A stretch of DNA of 64,000 nt, taken from the NCBI GenBank assembly GCA_023953905.1, contig JAMLJA010000004.1, positions 1 through 64,000 on the forward strand, given 5' to 3'. The notes under the pieces are model-generated. The model made no database searches. It saw only the letters and a list, made by a program, of their open reading frames with translations, and was not told where the DNA came from. Below are positions 27,085 through 35,422 of this stretch, one piece after another (the stretch's first letter is position 1; the number at the start of each line of letters is the position of its first letter). A program made the position numbers and the translations under genes. The DNA is from Rhizobiaceae bacterium. Its GTDB lineage: Bacteria > Pseudomonadota > Alphaproteobacteria > Rhizobiales > Rhizobiaceae.

Positions 27085-27832
27085 AGGGCGACTCCTCGGG
27101 CGGAAGCTGGCCCTGGCCGAGGGAGCGACCGCCATCGACGATAAGGACCTGCCCCGTAATGTAGCGGTTCTCGGACGAGGCCAGGAAAGACACGGCACGC
27201 GCAATGTCTTCCGGCTGGCCGATGCGACCGAGCAGTTGAAGCGAGAGCATCAATTCCTGCCTTTCTGGGGTCATATACCGCAGCATATCCGTGTCAACGA
27301 CGCCGGGCGCCACGGCGTTGACGCGAATGTCGCGGGGGGACAGGTCGATCGCCATCGCGCGGGTTAGGCCAACGACGGCTGTCTTTGAGGCGACATAGTG
27401 TGCCATCTGAGGGGCGCCGGCAAATGAACGCGAAGCGATATTGACGATACGGCCGCCATTGCGCATCCGACGGGCGCCTTCCTGCGCGACCACGAACGTG
27501 CCGACGGTATTGATATCGAAAGCCTCGCGGAACTCGTCTTCCGTGAGTTCCTCGAAATGGAAGGTGCCCGTGATCGCAGCGTTGTTTACGATCACGTCGA
27601 TCGGCGCGTATCGATCCATCATGGTGGAAATCACGTTTCGATCGCGAATATCCAGCACCTCTGCATCGATTCTGGCGCCTCGCGCCTTCAGATCGGCCGC
27701 GACCTCATGAACGGCGTCCAGGCGGTCGACCGCGACGACATAATATCCCTCGCCTGCGAGGCGCTCGACTATGCCCTTCCCGATGCCCCTTGCAGCACCG
27801 GTGACTATCGCCGTTCCGGGGTTTTCACTCAT
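27077..27832 (-). CDS. Short-chain dehydrogenase/reductase (SDR)
   Basis: A 251-residue classical SDR: TGAARGIG near residue 11, NNAAITG, Ser in NIASRSF and YVASK. VDRLDAV after strand beta-2 holds an Asp, favouring NAD. It shares the NIASR, PxMxxYxxSK, GLTRAMAIDLS and TPERQE segments with the SDR at 20386, its probable paralogue. Fourth gene of the operon from 31543. Oxidation of a 3-hydroxyacyl-CoA or a ring alcohol would fit. Confidence 0.88.
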   Translation of the reverse strand: MSENPGTAIVTGAARGIGKGIVERLAGEGYYVVAVDRLDAVHEVAADLKARGARIDAEVLDIRDRNVISTMMDRYAPIDVIVNNAAITGTFHFEELTEDEFREAFDINTVGTFVVAQEGARRMRNGGRIVNIASRSFAGAPQMAHYVASKTAVVGLTRAMAIDLSPRDIRVNAVAPGVVDTDMLRYMTPERQELMLSLQLLGRIGQPEDIARAVSFLASSENRYITGQVLIVDGGRSLGQGQLPPEESPYA

Positions 27833-27951
27833 GCAATGCCTCCCGCCAAATCCATCAAGCCGGAACTTTTCGCGCCACCGCCAAAGCTGGCGAGAACCAG
27901 ACGTCGGCTGCCCGGGCGCACAACGCTGGACGCGCGCTTTCCGCCGCTATT

Positions 27952-29508
27952 TCATTTGCCCTTGTCGCCGGTCGAACCATACATCTGGCGCAGCGCGACC
28001 TTGTTGATCTTGCCGCTGGGCAGCCGCGGCAGATCGTCAACGAAGACCACGGATTTGGGCTTCTTGTAACTGGCAATCATCGCCTTCGTGTGGTCAATCA
28101 GTTCGGCCTCGGCTACGGTCTGGCCCGCATTGAGGACGCAGATAGCGCGCACTGTCTCGCCCCAATAATCATCCTTCACCCCGATGACCGCGACATCCAT
28201 GATTGCCGGGTGCGTCGCAACAGCCTCCTCCACCTCGCGGGAATAGATGTTCTCTCCGCCGGAGATGATCATGTCCTTCTTGCGGTCAACCAGATACAAG
28301 AACCCCTGATCGTCGAGATAGCCCACGTCACCCGTGTAATACCAGCCATCCCGCAGCGCCGAGATCGTCGCCGTCGAATTGTTCCAGTATCCGAGCATGT
28401 GCGTTGCCGTCCGGGTCAATATCTCCCCAGGCTCGCCGGCTGGTAATTCCCGGCCTTCCTCATCTACGATCCTGATGTCAACATTGGGCGCGGCCTGGCC
28501 TATCGAGCCGAGCCGCTTGATATCCTCTGTGCTGCCGTCCGGCTTGTGCTGCCTTTTGTGCAGTGTCGTCCCGCCGCCCTCGGTCATTCCGTAGAGTTGC
28601 AGGAACACCGGGCCAAGCAGTTGCAACCCGCGCTTGAGCAGCGGAACCGGCATCGGAGCGGCCGAGTAGCAGATTGTGTGCAGCGATTTGAGATCGCGCT
28701 TATCAATGCCAGGCACGCTCAACATCGCCTGCACCATGGTGGGCGCCATATGGGTCATGGTAACCCGTTCGCGCTCGATCGCATCAACGATCTCTGCGGG
28801 CTTGAAGTCGTGATGCATGACAACGCTGCCGCCGCGAATATGTACCGCCAGTTGCAGGAACCGTGCGCCAACATGAAACACCGGCATCATCAACTGAAGC
28901 TTGTCGGACACGATCAGGCCAAGCTCTGTGGCCATGAGAATCGCAATGGCGATCTCTGCCCTATGCGTACGCATGACGCCCTTGGGCCTGCCTGTGGTTC
29001 CCGAGGTATAGATCAGATGCATTATCTCGTCTGGCAGCGGACGGCTTGGCGCGCCTTGTGCATCTCCGGTGGCAAGAAAGGTCTCGTAATCCTCCGCCCA
29101 TTCCGGAACTTCACCACCGAAGCAGATGAAGCGTTCGATAAAGGGAAGTTCGCTGCGAATTTTGTCTATCGTTGCAGCATACTGCGCCTCGAAGAACAGA
29201 ACGCGCGGTGTCGAATCCTTGAGAATATAAGATATCTCGGGCGCTGCGAGGCGCCAGTTGACGGTCGCTGCGATATAGCCCGCGAGTTCGCAGGCGACAT
29301 AGCACTCCATGAACTCGATCGTGTTCTGCGAAAGCACGGAAACCCGGTCCTGCCGACGCAGGCCAATCTGCCAAAGCGCAGATGAAAGCCTGTTGCCGCG
29401 ATCCAGATGCTCCGCGAATGTTACAACCCGGCCGTGATAGCTATAAGCAATTTCGTCGGGAAACTTGTAGGCATTGTTACGAAGTATGTCGCCCAGCGTG
29501 TCGATCAT
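27952..29508 (-). CDS. AMP-forming acyl-CoA synthetase (FadD-like)
   Basis: A 518-residue ligase activating a carboxylic acid to its CoA ester through an acyl-AMP. P-loop YTSGTTGRPKG near residue 175, YGMTEGGGTT near 315, GDVGYLDDQGFLYLVDRKKD near 395 and LPSGKINK at the end. The ATG at 29508 has GGAGGAGAGAAG upstream; the frame stays open further 5' but that part overlaps the acyl-CoA dehydrogenase gene and looks like nothing known. Paralogue of the ligase at 22735; perhaps for a different pathway intermediate. Confidence 0.92.
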   Translation of the reverse strand: MIDTLGDILRNNAYKFPDEIAYSYHGRVVTFAEHLDRGNRLSSALWQIGLRRQDRVSVLSQNTIEFMECYVACELAGYIAATVNWRLAAPEISYILKDSTPRVLFFEAQYAATIDKIRSELPFIERFICFGGEVPEWAEDYETFLATGDAQGAPSRPLPDEIMHLIYTSGTTGRPKGVMRTHRAEIAIAILMATELGLIVSDKLQLMMPVFHVGARFLQLAVHIRGGSVVMHHDFKPAEIVDAIERERVTMTHMAPTMVQAMLSVPGIDKRDLKSLHTICYSAAPMPVPLLKRGLQLLGPVFLQLYGMTEGGGTTLHKRQHKPDGSTEDIKRLGSIGQAAPNVDIRIVDEEGRELPAGEPGEILTRTATHMLGYWNNSTATISALRDGWYYTGDVGYLDDQGFLYLVDRKKDMIISGGENIYSREVEEAVATHPAIMDVAVIGVKDDYWGETVRAICVLNAGQTVAEAELIDHTKAMIASYKKPKSVVFVDDLPRLPSGKINKVALRQMYGSTGDKGK

Positions 29509-29540
29509 CTTCTCTCCTCCCCTCCCCTTCTCGGTAGCAC

Positions 29541-30704
29541 CTAAACCTTTGGCAGACCGAGCCTGTTGGCGATGTTGTTCTTCTGTATCGCGGTAGATCC
29601 GCCGATGATCGGCATCAGCAGCATGTCCCGGACGTAGCGTTCCATATCGAAGCCCCGGGCATAGCCATACGCACCCATCACCTTCTGACAGGTAAGCACG
29701 ATGTCCAGACCCGTCTCGCAGACGAACATCTTGGCCATCGACGTTTCTGCCGAGCAGGGGAGATGGTTGTCGACAAGCCAGCATCCGCGATAGAGCATCA
29801 ACCGCGCGGCAGCGAGTTTCGTCTGAACGTCGGCCAGCATGTGCCGGATCGATTGATGCGAGCAGATGCGCTTTCCGAACTGACTGCGCGTCTGGGAATA
29901 TTCCCAAGCATCGTCCACCGCTTGCGCAGCGATACCAAGGGCCATGGCGCCGACCTCAAGCTTCTCGACCTCCAGAGCAGGCCCCGCGAGTTTCGACCAA
30001 CCCTGATTCCAACCGTCTTCGCCCCCGACGACATCCTCGATGGGGATCTCCACATTGTCGAGCGTGACGTCATTGGTGTTGAGCCCCTTCGCGCCCATCG
30101 CGGGGATATGGGTGAGTGTGACACCCTTTGCCGTCGGCGGGATGAGAACGAGCGAGAGATTCTTGTAGCGCGCATCCGGCTCTCCGGACCTGACCAGCGC
30201 GTAGATATAGTCTGCGCTTTCGGCACCCGAGCACCAGCGCTTGTATCCATTGATGACGACCTTGTCGCCGTGTCGCTCGGCTCGCGTCTTGACGCTTGCG
30301 AGGTCGGATCCGACATCCGGCTCCGACAGTCCATACGCGAAAAGCAATTCGCCATTCGCGAGCTTTGGCAGCAGTCGCTGCTTTTGCTCCTCGCTGCCCG
30401 AAGCGAGAATGTTCATCGAACCATAGCAGGAGTTCATCAGGTAGAGCGTGCCGATCACCATGGATCGGCGCGAGAGTTCCTCGACCGTCACCATCGTCGC
30501 CAGAATGTCTCTCCCGAGGCCACCATATTCTTCCGGCACCGTCATCCCGCACACGCCGAGCTCGTTGATCGGCTCCATGAGGGAGCGCGGCACCTTGTCT
30601 TCCTCGTCCCATTTGGCCATCATCTCGCGTGTGGCGTGCTTGTCCAGCATGCGGCGCACACTCTGCCGAAGCATGCCGATATGTTCGGGCTCACCGAAAT
30701 GCAT
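29541..30704 (-). CDS. Acyl-CoA dehydrogenase with isovaleryl-CoA-dehydrogenase-type base position
   Basis: A 387-residue acyl-CoA dehydrogenase: YGLSEPDVGSDLASVK, INGYKRWCSGAESADYI and SQFGKRICSHQSIRHMLADV are intact. At the usual catalytic site (YEGT) it reads IIGGSTAIQ, with Gly in place of Glu at about residue 368. A Glu-rich helix LEVEKLEVGAMALG around residue 245 matches the place where isovaleryl-CoA and long-chain dehydrogenases carry their base, so the enzyme should be active, perhaps on a branched substrate. Second gene of its operon, between the crotonase and the ligase. Confidence 0.9.
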   Translation of the reverse strand: MHFGEPEHIGMLRQSVRRMLDKHATREMMAKWDEEDKVPRSLMEPINELGVCGMTVPEEYGGLGRDILATMVTVEELSRRSMVIGTLYLMNSCYGSMNILASGSEEQKQRLLPKLANGELLFAYGLSEPDVGSDLASVKTRAERHGDKVVINGYKRWCSGAESADYIYALVRSGEPDARYKNLSLVLIPPTAKGVTLTHIPAMGAKGLNTNDVTLDNVEIPIEDVVGGEDGWNQGWSKLAGPALEVEKLEVGAMALGIAAQAVDDAWEYSQTRSQFGKRICSHQSIRHMLADVQTKLAAARLMLYRGCWLVDNHLPCSAETSMAKMFVCETGLDIVLTCQKVMGAYGYARGFDMERYVRDMLLMPIIGGSTAIQKNNIANRLGLPKV

Positions 30705-30742
30705 GTCTGCCTCCCTGGGTCGAGTGCGTGTCGCTAGTCGGC

Positions 30743-31543
30743 TCAGAGACCCGTGAACTTGGGTTTGCGCTTCTCGCTGAAGGCATCGATCGCCTCAAGA
30801 TGATCCTGACTGCGATTGGTCAGCGCCTCATAAGCCATGCACGTGTCCATCATCGAATGGGCGAGCTGCTTCAGCCCAATATTGATCGCCGTCTTGGTAT
30901 ACTTGATCGACTTCATCGCGCCCGAGGCGATCTTCTTGGCGAAGGCATCAACGCGCGCATCCAGCTCATCCGCCGGAACCGCATAATTGATCAGCCCCAT
31001 TGCCTCGGCATCCTTGGCTGAGACGAGATCGCCGGTCATCAGGTATTCTTTTGCCTTGGCGTATCCGATCGCCTGCGGCCAGATCACCGCACCGCCGTCA
31101 CCGGCGGCAAGCCCGACCCTGACATGCGGATCGCCGAAGCGGGCATGATCGGCGGCGATGATAATGTCGCAGAAAAGCGCCATCGTAGCTCCAAGCCCGA
31201 TTGCATCGCCATTGACTTTCGCGATGATCACCTTTTCGCAATCGAGAATGCCGAAGACGACCTTCTTGGCCTCGTTGATCGAGCGGTCGAACATCTCTGT
31301 ATCTTCATACATCTTGCGCATGCCGACGATGTCGCCGCCCGCCGAAAAGGCCCTGCCGGCACCCGTGAAGATGACCACGTCTATCGAATGATCCATGCCG
31401 AGGTCATAGAAGAGGCGCGAGGACTCCTCATGCATATCCCATGTCATTGCGTTGAGCTGGTCAGGACGGTTCATCGTCACCGTCATGGTGCGGTCCTGTT
31501 TCTCGAACAGAAAATACCGGTAGCTCGAGTAATCGACGTCCAT
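30743..31543 (-). CDS. Enoyl-CoA hydratase/isomerase family protein
   Basis: A 266-residue crotonase. Oxyanion-hole parts FSAGGDIVGM and GDAIGLGATMAL are present. The first hydratase Glu position is His (FGDPHVRVGLAAGDGG), while Glu is kept at the second (AKAKEYLMTGD). The AAGDGG form is common in uncharacterised enoyl-CoA hydratases and leaves the reaction (hydration, isomerisation or ring hydrolysis) open. First gene of a five-gene operon, 43 bases from its operator; TGGGAGGAATAA precedes the ATG. Confidence 0.88.
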   Translation of the reverse strand: MDVDYSSYRYFLFEKQDRTMTVTMNRPDQLNAMTWDMHEESSRLFYDLGMDHSIDVVIFTGAGRAFSAGGDIVGMRKMYEDTEMFDRSINEAKKVVFGILDCEKVIIAKVNGDAIGLGATMALFCDIIIAADHARFGDPHVRVGLAAGDGGAVIWPQAIGYAKAKEYLMTGDLVSAKDAEAMGLINYAVPADELDARVDAFAKKIASGAMKSIKYTKTAINIGLKQLAHSMMDTCMAYEALTNRSQDHLEAIDAFSEKRKPKFTGL

Positions 31544-31586
31544 TTATTCCTCCCAGCTCAACCGCCAATGCGGCGCTCGATCATTT

Positions 31587-31602
31587 TCTAACACTAGTTC
31601 GA
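31587..31602. promoter_or_regulatory. Regulon operator, copy 4 (TCTAAC-ACTA-GTTCGA)
   Basis: 16-base palindrome with one arm mismatch, directly before the operon starting at 31543. The spacer ACTA is identical to that of copy 3. Confidence 0.8.
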
Positions 31603-31641
31603 AACCTGCTCGAACTCAAGAGCAAGCAGGCCTTGGCGCAA

Positions 31642-33753
31642 TCAATGGTCGCGTCTGGGCACCACCAGAGCGTCCAATGCTACGGCACCCTGGCCCTCCG
31701 GCAGAACCACAACGGGATTGAGATCGATGGTTTCGACATCTTCGCGATGGGCGGCTGCGAAATCGGAAATCCTCACCAAGAGATCGGCCAGCGCTCCGAC
31801 ATCGGATGGCGCGGCTCCGCGAACGCCCGACAACATCGCCCTTCCGCGAATCTCGTCGATCATGCGCACAGCTTCGTCTCGCGAGAAGGGTGCGAGCCGG
31901 AAGGTGACATCCTTCAGCACTTCGACATGAACACCGCCGAGACCAAACATGACAGCTGGTCCGAATATTGGGTCGCGCGAGACGCCAATGATGACCTCAA
32001 CGCCCTGCTTTGCCATCGGCGCGATCAACACACCCTCGAGGATAGCGTCCGGCCTGTGCTTCGCCGCCCGTTGAATCAATGTTTCGAAACCGCCACGTAC
32101 TCCATCGGCATCGGAGACGCCGACGAGCACGCCACCGATCTCGGTCTTATGCTCAATATCGGGCGAGACGATTTTCATGACGACCGGATAGCCGATAGCC
32201 CCTGCAGCTTCGACGGCGGCTTCGGCATCGACGACAATGGTTTCGCGAAGGAAGGGAATTCCCGCGCGTCCCAGAAGCTCCTTGGCGGCATGCTCCGACA
32301 TGGATTCCTGGCCAACGGCGGCAGCCATTGTTACTTCGCGGGGCGTCTGCGCGCGGTCAAAGGATTGGTTGAAACGCGCGAGCGCAGCGAGTGCAGCCAC
32401 CGCCCTGTCCGCATCCTCGAAGACGAGAAATCCCGCCGCTTCATATTCCCTCACGACGTCCTCATCCGCCACCATTTCGAGCGCGATCAGCCGGTCGGGA
32501 AAGCGCTCGCAACCCTTGGCGATTGCGTCGCGCAGGGGCCCTGAAAGGGTGCGCGTGTTGGGCACTGTCGTGAAGAAGGCGATCAGCGCATCATAACCAC
32601 CCTGGTCCAGGATCACTTCCATATTGTTAGCCAGAAGATCCATTTCATTGAGCGCCTGAGCGGTCGTGTCTACGGGATTGACGACGGTGGCGAACGGCAG
32701 CAGCGACTTCAATGTCGCCTGCGCGGCTTCCGGCATGGGCGCCACATCCATGCCGTAGCGCTCGGCTGCGTCCGAGATCAGAACACCGGCACCACCCGAA
32801 AGCGTAACGACTCCCAGTCGGTTGCTCTTGGGAAAAATGCCGCGTGCGCAGGCATAGGCAATGTCGATCTGTTCCTCGGTGGTCGTGGCGCGGTGCACAC
32901 CATATTGGCGAAACAGGGCATCATAGATGGCATCAGAACCGGCGAGAGAGGCCGTATGCGAAGAGGCAGCCTTGGCACCGATCTCGGAGCGGCCCACCTT
33001 CATGACGATCACGGGCTTTCTTCGCGCCTGTGCCAGAGCCAGAGCCCGGCGGAAGCGCTCGCCATCGCGCACGCCCTCGACATATGCCATGATGACCTGG
33101 ACGTCGTCCTGCGCCGCCATCCATTCCAGGCTCTCGGCCAGATCGATGTCGGCCTCGTTGCCGGTCGTGATCCAGTAGTTGATTCCAATGCCGCGCTTGC
33201 GCGCAAGATAGGCGATGTGGGAGCCATAGGCGCCGGACTGGCTGACGATGCCGATCGGTCCCGGACCGGGGACCTCCCTGTCCATCGATTGTGTGAACGT
33301 ACCGAAAAAGCCGATCTGCGGATTAAAGACGCCGAGGCAATTCGGGCCCAGAATGCGCATCCCGCCCGCACGCGCGGTTTCGGCGATGCGCGTCTGCATT
33401 TCCAGACCCGACTCACCCATCTCGGCATACCCTGCGGAGAAAATGACGGCAGACTTCACGCCTTTAGCGACGCATTCGCGGATCGCCTGCTCCGTAAGTC
33501 CCGCCGGAATCGCGAACAGCGCAACGTCTGGCGTTTGAGGCAACTCGTCCAGCGACTTGTAGGCCTTGAGCCCCTGCACAACTTCGCGATTGGGGTTGAC
33601 CGGGTAGATCGGTCCCTTGAAGCCGCCTGAGAGCAGATAGCGGATGGGTCGACCCGAAATACGGTTGGGATCGTCCGATGCGCCCAGAATCGCAACAGAG
33701 CGCGGTCGAAACAGGGCGTCCAGCCCGCCAGAACAAGTCTGTCTATTCATCAT
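31642..33753 (-). CDS. NDP-forming acyl-CoA synthetase, fused subunits with ATP-grasp
   Basis: A 703-residue enzyme of the ADP-forming acetyl/acyl-CoA synthetase family, which makes acyl-CoA from acid, CoA and ATP through a phosphohistidine. Order: CoA-binding domain (residues 10-140, RSVAILGASDDPNRISG), ligase domain with SQSGAYG at 171-177, the phosphohistidine motif SSHTASLAG with His266, then an ATP-grasp domain from about 485 (AAKELLGRAGIPFLRE, GYPVVMKIVSPDIEHKTE). Five bases separate it from the dehydrogenase upstream. Last gene of the eight-gene operon; it could activate a released short or branched acid. Confidence 0.9.
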   Translation of the reverse strand: MMNRQTCSGGLDALFRPRSVAILGASDDPNRISGRPIRYLLSGGFKGPIYPVNPNREVVQGLKAYKSLDELPQTPDVALFAIPAGLTEQAIRECVAKGVKSAVIFSAGYAEMGESGLEMQTRIAETARAGGMRILGPNCLGVFNPQIGFFGTFTQSMDREVPGPGPIGIVSQSGAYGSHIAYLARKRGIGINYWITTGNEADIDLAESLEWMAAQDDVQVIMAYVEGVRDGERFRRALALAQARRKPVIVMKVGRSEIGAKAASSHTASLAGSDAIYDALFRQYGVHRATTTEEQIDIAYACARGIFPKSNRLGVVTLSGGAGVLISDAAERYGMDVAPMPEAAQATLKSLLPFATVVNPVDTTAQALNEMDLLANNMEVILDQGGYDALIAFFTTVPNTRTLSGPLRDAIAKGCERFPDRLIALEMVADEDVVREYEAAGFLVFEDADRAVAALAALARFNQSFDRAQTPREVTMAAAVGQESMSEHAAKELLGRAGIPFLRETIVVDAEAAVEAAGAIGYPVVMKIVSPDIEHKTEIGGVLVGVSDADGVRGGFETLIQRAAKHRPDAILEGVLIAPMAKQGVEVIIGVSRDPIFGPAVMFGLGGVHVEVLKDVTFRLAPFSRDEAVRMIDEIRGRAMLSGVRGAAPSDVGALADLLVRISDFAAAHREDVETIDLNPVVVLPEGQGAVALDALVVPRRDH

Positions 33754-33758
33754 GGCAC

Positions 33759-34994
33759 TCAGAAGTTGATCCCGTTCGCCAACAGCTCTCTGGCGACCGT
33801 GCGTCGCTGAATCTCGCTGGTACCGTCGGGAATTCTCATCGACCGTGTGAAGCGATAGCCCTCTTCAAGGCGCAGTTCATTGGTCAGACCCATGCCGCCA
33901 TGCACCTGCATGCAACGATCGAAAACCCGGTTGGAGGCGTCAGTGCAGTGCTGCTTGACCATGGACGTTTCTGCCAGCGCCTTCTCACCGCGCTCCAGCT
34001 TCAAGGCGCAATCGATGAGCATCGTCTCGGCGGAATAGATGTCGGACGCGCTCTCGGCGAGCAGTATCTGGACCGACTGATGCGCGCCGATCGGCTGCCC
34101 GAACGTCTTCCGCACCTTGGCATATTCGACAGCCTGGCCGAGTGCCCAGCGCGCAAGTCCCACGCAGGTTGCCGAAAGGCCGAGCCGCCCGGTGTTCACG
34201 CCGCGTAGAGCAACACGGAGCCCCTGATTGACCTCGCCCAACCGATGTTGGTCAGGCACACGCAATTGATCGAATGACAGAATACCTATCTCTGCGCCAA
34301 GATGGCCCATTATGGGAATCGTCGAGACGACTTCGAAACCCTTCCATTTGGTGTCCACAAAGAAGCCAGTGATCCCGCCCTTGCGCTGAGCAAAAAGATC
34401 CGGATCTGTAATGGCGAAAATCATCGCGTAATCCGCATAAGGGCCGTTGGTGATCCATTGCTTGGTGCCAGTAATGACCCACTCATCACCGTCTCGGATC
34501 GCCCGGGTCTTCATGTTGAAGATGTCCGATCCGGCATCCGGCTCGGACAGGCCGAAACACATTGTCTTGTCACCGGAGGCCAGTTGCGGAAGGTAGTCGT
34601 CGCGAAGGCCCGGATCGAGGAAGGTCAGAACCGGGGATAGCCCGTTGGTGAAGGGCGACGGAATGACGACGGGATGGATCAGCGGACGCCCCGGACCGCA
34701 ATGCGCTGACAATATTCCGTTCAGATAGGCGGATGCCAAAGGCCCCAGTCCACCGCCGCCGATCTCCTCGGGGCCAAACATCGTATAGAAGCCCGCTTCC
34801 GCCGATTTCATCCGGACCGTGCGCTTCAAGTCCTCGACTTCGGGCGTAAAGCGACCCTTCTCGTCAAATATCGTGCGATCCGAGGCCAAGAGTGCCTTGT
34901 TCGCAGCCTCGATGGGGGCAATTTCCTGGTCAACGAAGCGGATCAGGCTCTCGCCGATCTGCAAGATCTCTTCGGGGATGAGGGCGGTGTTCAT
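33759..34994 (-). CDS. Acyl-CoA dehydrogenase with Asp at the catalytic position
   Basis: A 411-residue acyl-CoA dehydrogenase: FGLSEPDAGSDIFNMK, ITGTKQWITNGPYADYA, KTFGQPIGAHQSVQILLAE and MQVHGGMGLTNEL are conserved. The catalytic segment reads IPDGTSEIQRR, giving Asp near residue 390 where most members have Glu. ACAD10/11-type enzymes also have Asp there. The N-terminus has an insert relative to short-chain types (EIGGGGLGPLASAYLNG). It follows the DUF35 gene by one base and precedes the NDP-forming synthetase. Confidence 0.9.
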   Translation of the reverse strand: MNTALIPEEILQIGESLIRFVDQEIAPIEAANKALLASDRTIFDEKGRFTPEVEDLKRTVRMKSAEAGFYTMFGPEEIGGGGLGPLASAYLNGILSAHCGPGRPLIHPVVIPSPFTNGLSPVLTFLDPGLRDDYLPQLASGDKTMCFGLSEPDAGSDIFNMKTRAIRDGDEWVITGTKQWITNGPYADYAMIFAITDPDLFAQRKGGITGFFVDTKWKGFEVVSTIPIMGHLGAEIGILSFDQLRVPDQHRLGEVNQGLRVALRGVNTGRLGLSATCVGLARWALGQAVEYAKVRKTFGQPIGAHQSVQILLAESASDIYSAETMLIDCALKLERGEKALAETSMVKQHCTDASNRVFDRCMQVHGGMGLTNELRLEEGYRFTRSMRIPDGTSEIQRRTVARELLANGINF

Positions 34995-34995
34995 C

Positions 34996-35412
34996 TCAGT
35001 CCTTGTCGAGTGTGAATTTCGGAAGCGTCAGTTCGGGCGTGACGTCGTCGAACCTGACGGAGACGCGGTCTCCAATCCGTACCTGTTCGACGTCGCTCGT
35101 GATGATGTTGGTGAGCATGCGCGGCCCCTCATCCAAAGCGATCATGGCAATCACATAAGGGACGTCGGCCGCAAAGACCGGACCGGCTGGCTTTCTGGCG
35201 ATTGTGTAGGAATAGACCTCACCACGTCCGCTCGCATCGATCCATTCGATATCGTCCGAGTGACAGTGAGGGCACAGTTCGCGCGGATAGAAATGATGCT
35301 GGCCGCATGAGCGGCAGCGGGGGATGGATAGTCGGTGCTCACGCGCGGCATCCCAGAACGGCCTGGTGCCGGGGTCGATGACGGGCTGCGGCTTTTCGTA
35401 TGTTTCGCTCAT
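34996..35412 (-). CDS. DUF35 Zn-ribbon/OB-fold protein, partner of the thiolase-like enzyme
   Basis: A 138-residue protein with an N-terminal rubredoxin-like zinc ribbon (Cys33, Cys36, Cys47, Cys50 in CRSCG and LCPHC) and a C-terminal OB fold (VPYVIAMIALDEGPRML, IGDRVSVRFDD). Such proteins are obligate partners of thiolase-like enzymes: HMG-CoA synthase and thiolase in archaea, and the Ltp2 aldolase, which uses the DUF35 domain of ChsH2. The thiolase-like gene ends ten bases upstream of this ATG. The start at 35412 is preceded by GAGGCGAGGGCC. Confidence 0.9.
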   Translation of the reverse strand: MSETYEKPQPVIDPGTRPFWDAAREHRLSIPRCRSCGQHHFYPRELCPHCHSDDIEWIDASGRGEVYSYTIARKPAGPVFAADVPYVIAMIALDEGPRMLTNIITSDVEQVRIGDRVSVRFDDVTPELTLPKFTLDKD

Positions 35413-35422
35413 GGCCCTCGCC

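Noticed and set aside
29509..29907. Upstream extension of the acyl-CoA ligase frame by 133 codons
   Set aside because: It overlaps the acyl-CoA dehydrogenase gene, has no family resemblance, and a strong ribosome-binding site stands before the ATG at 29508.
29763..30737. 324-codon plus-strand open frame
   Set aside because: Antisense to an acyl-CoA dehydrogenase gene with all motifs; a high-GC shadow frame.
31633..32544. 303-codon plus-strand open frame
   Set aside because: Antisense to the NDP-forming synthetase ATP-grasp domain.
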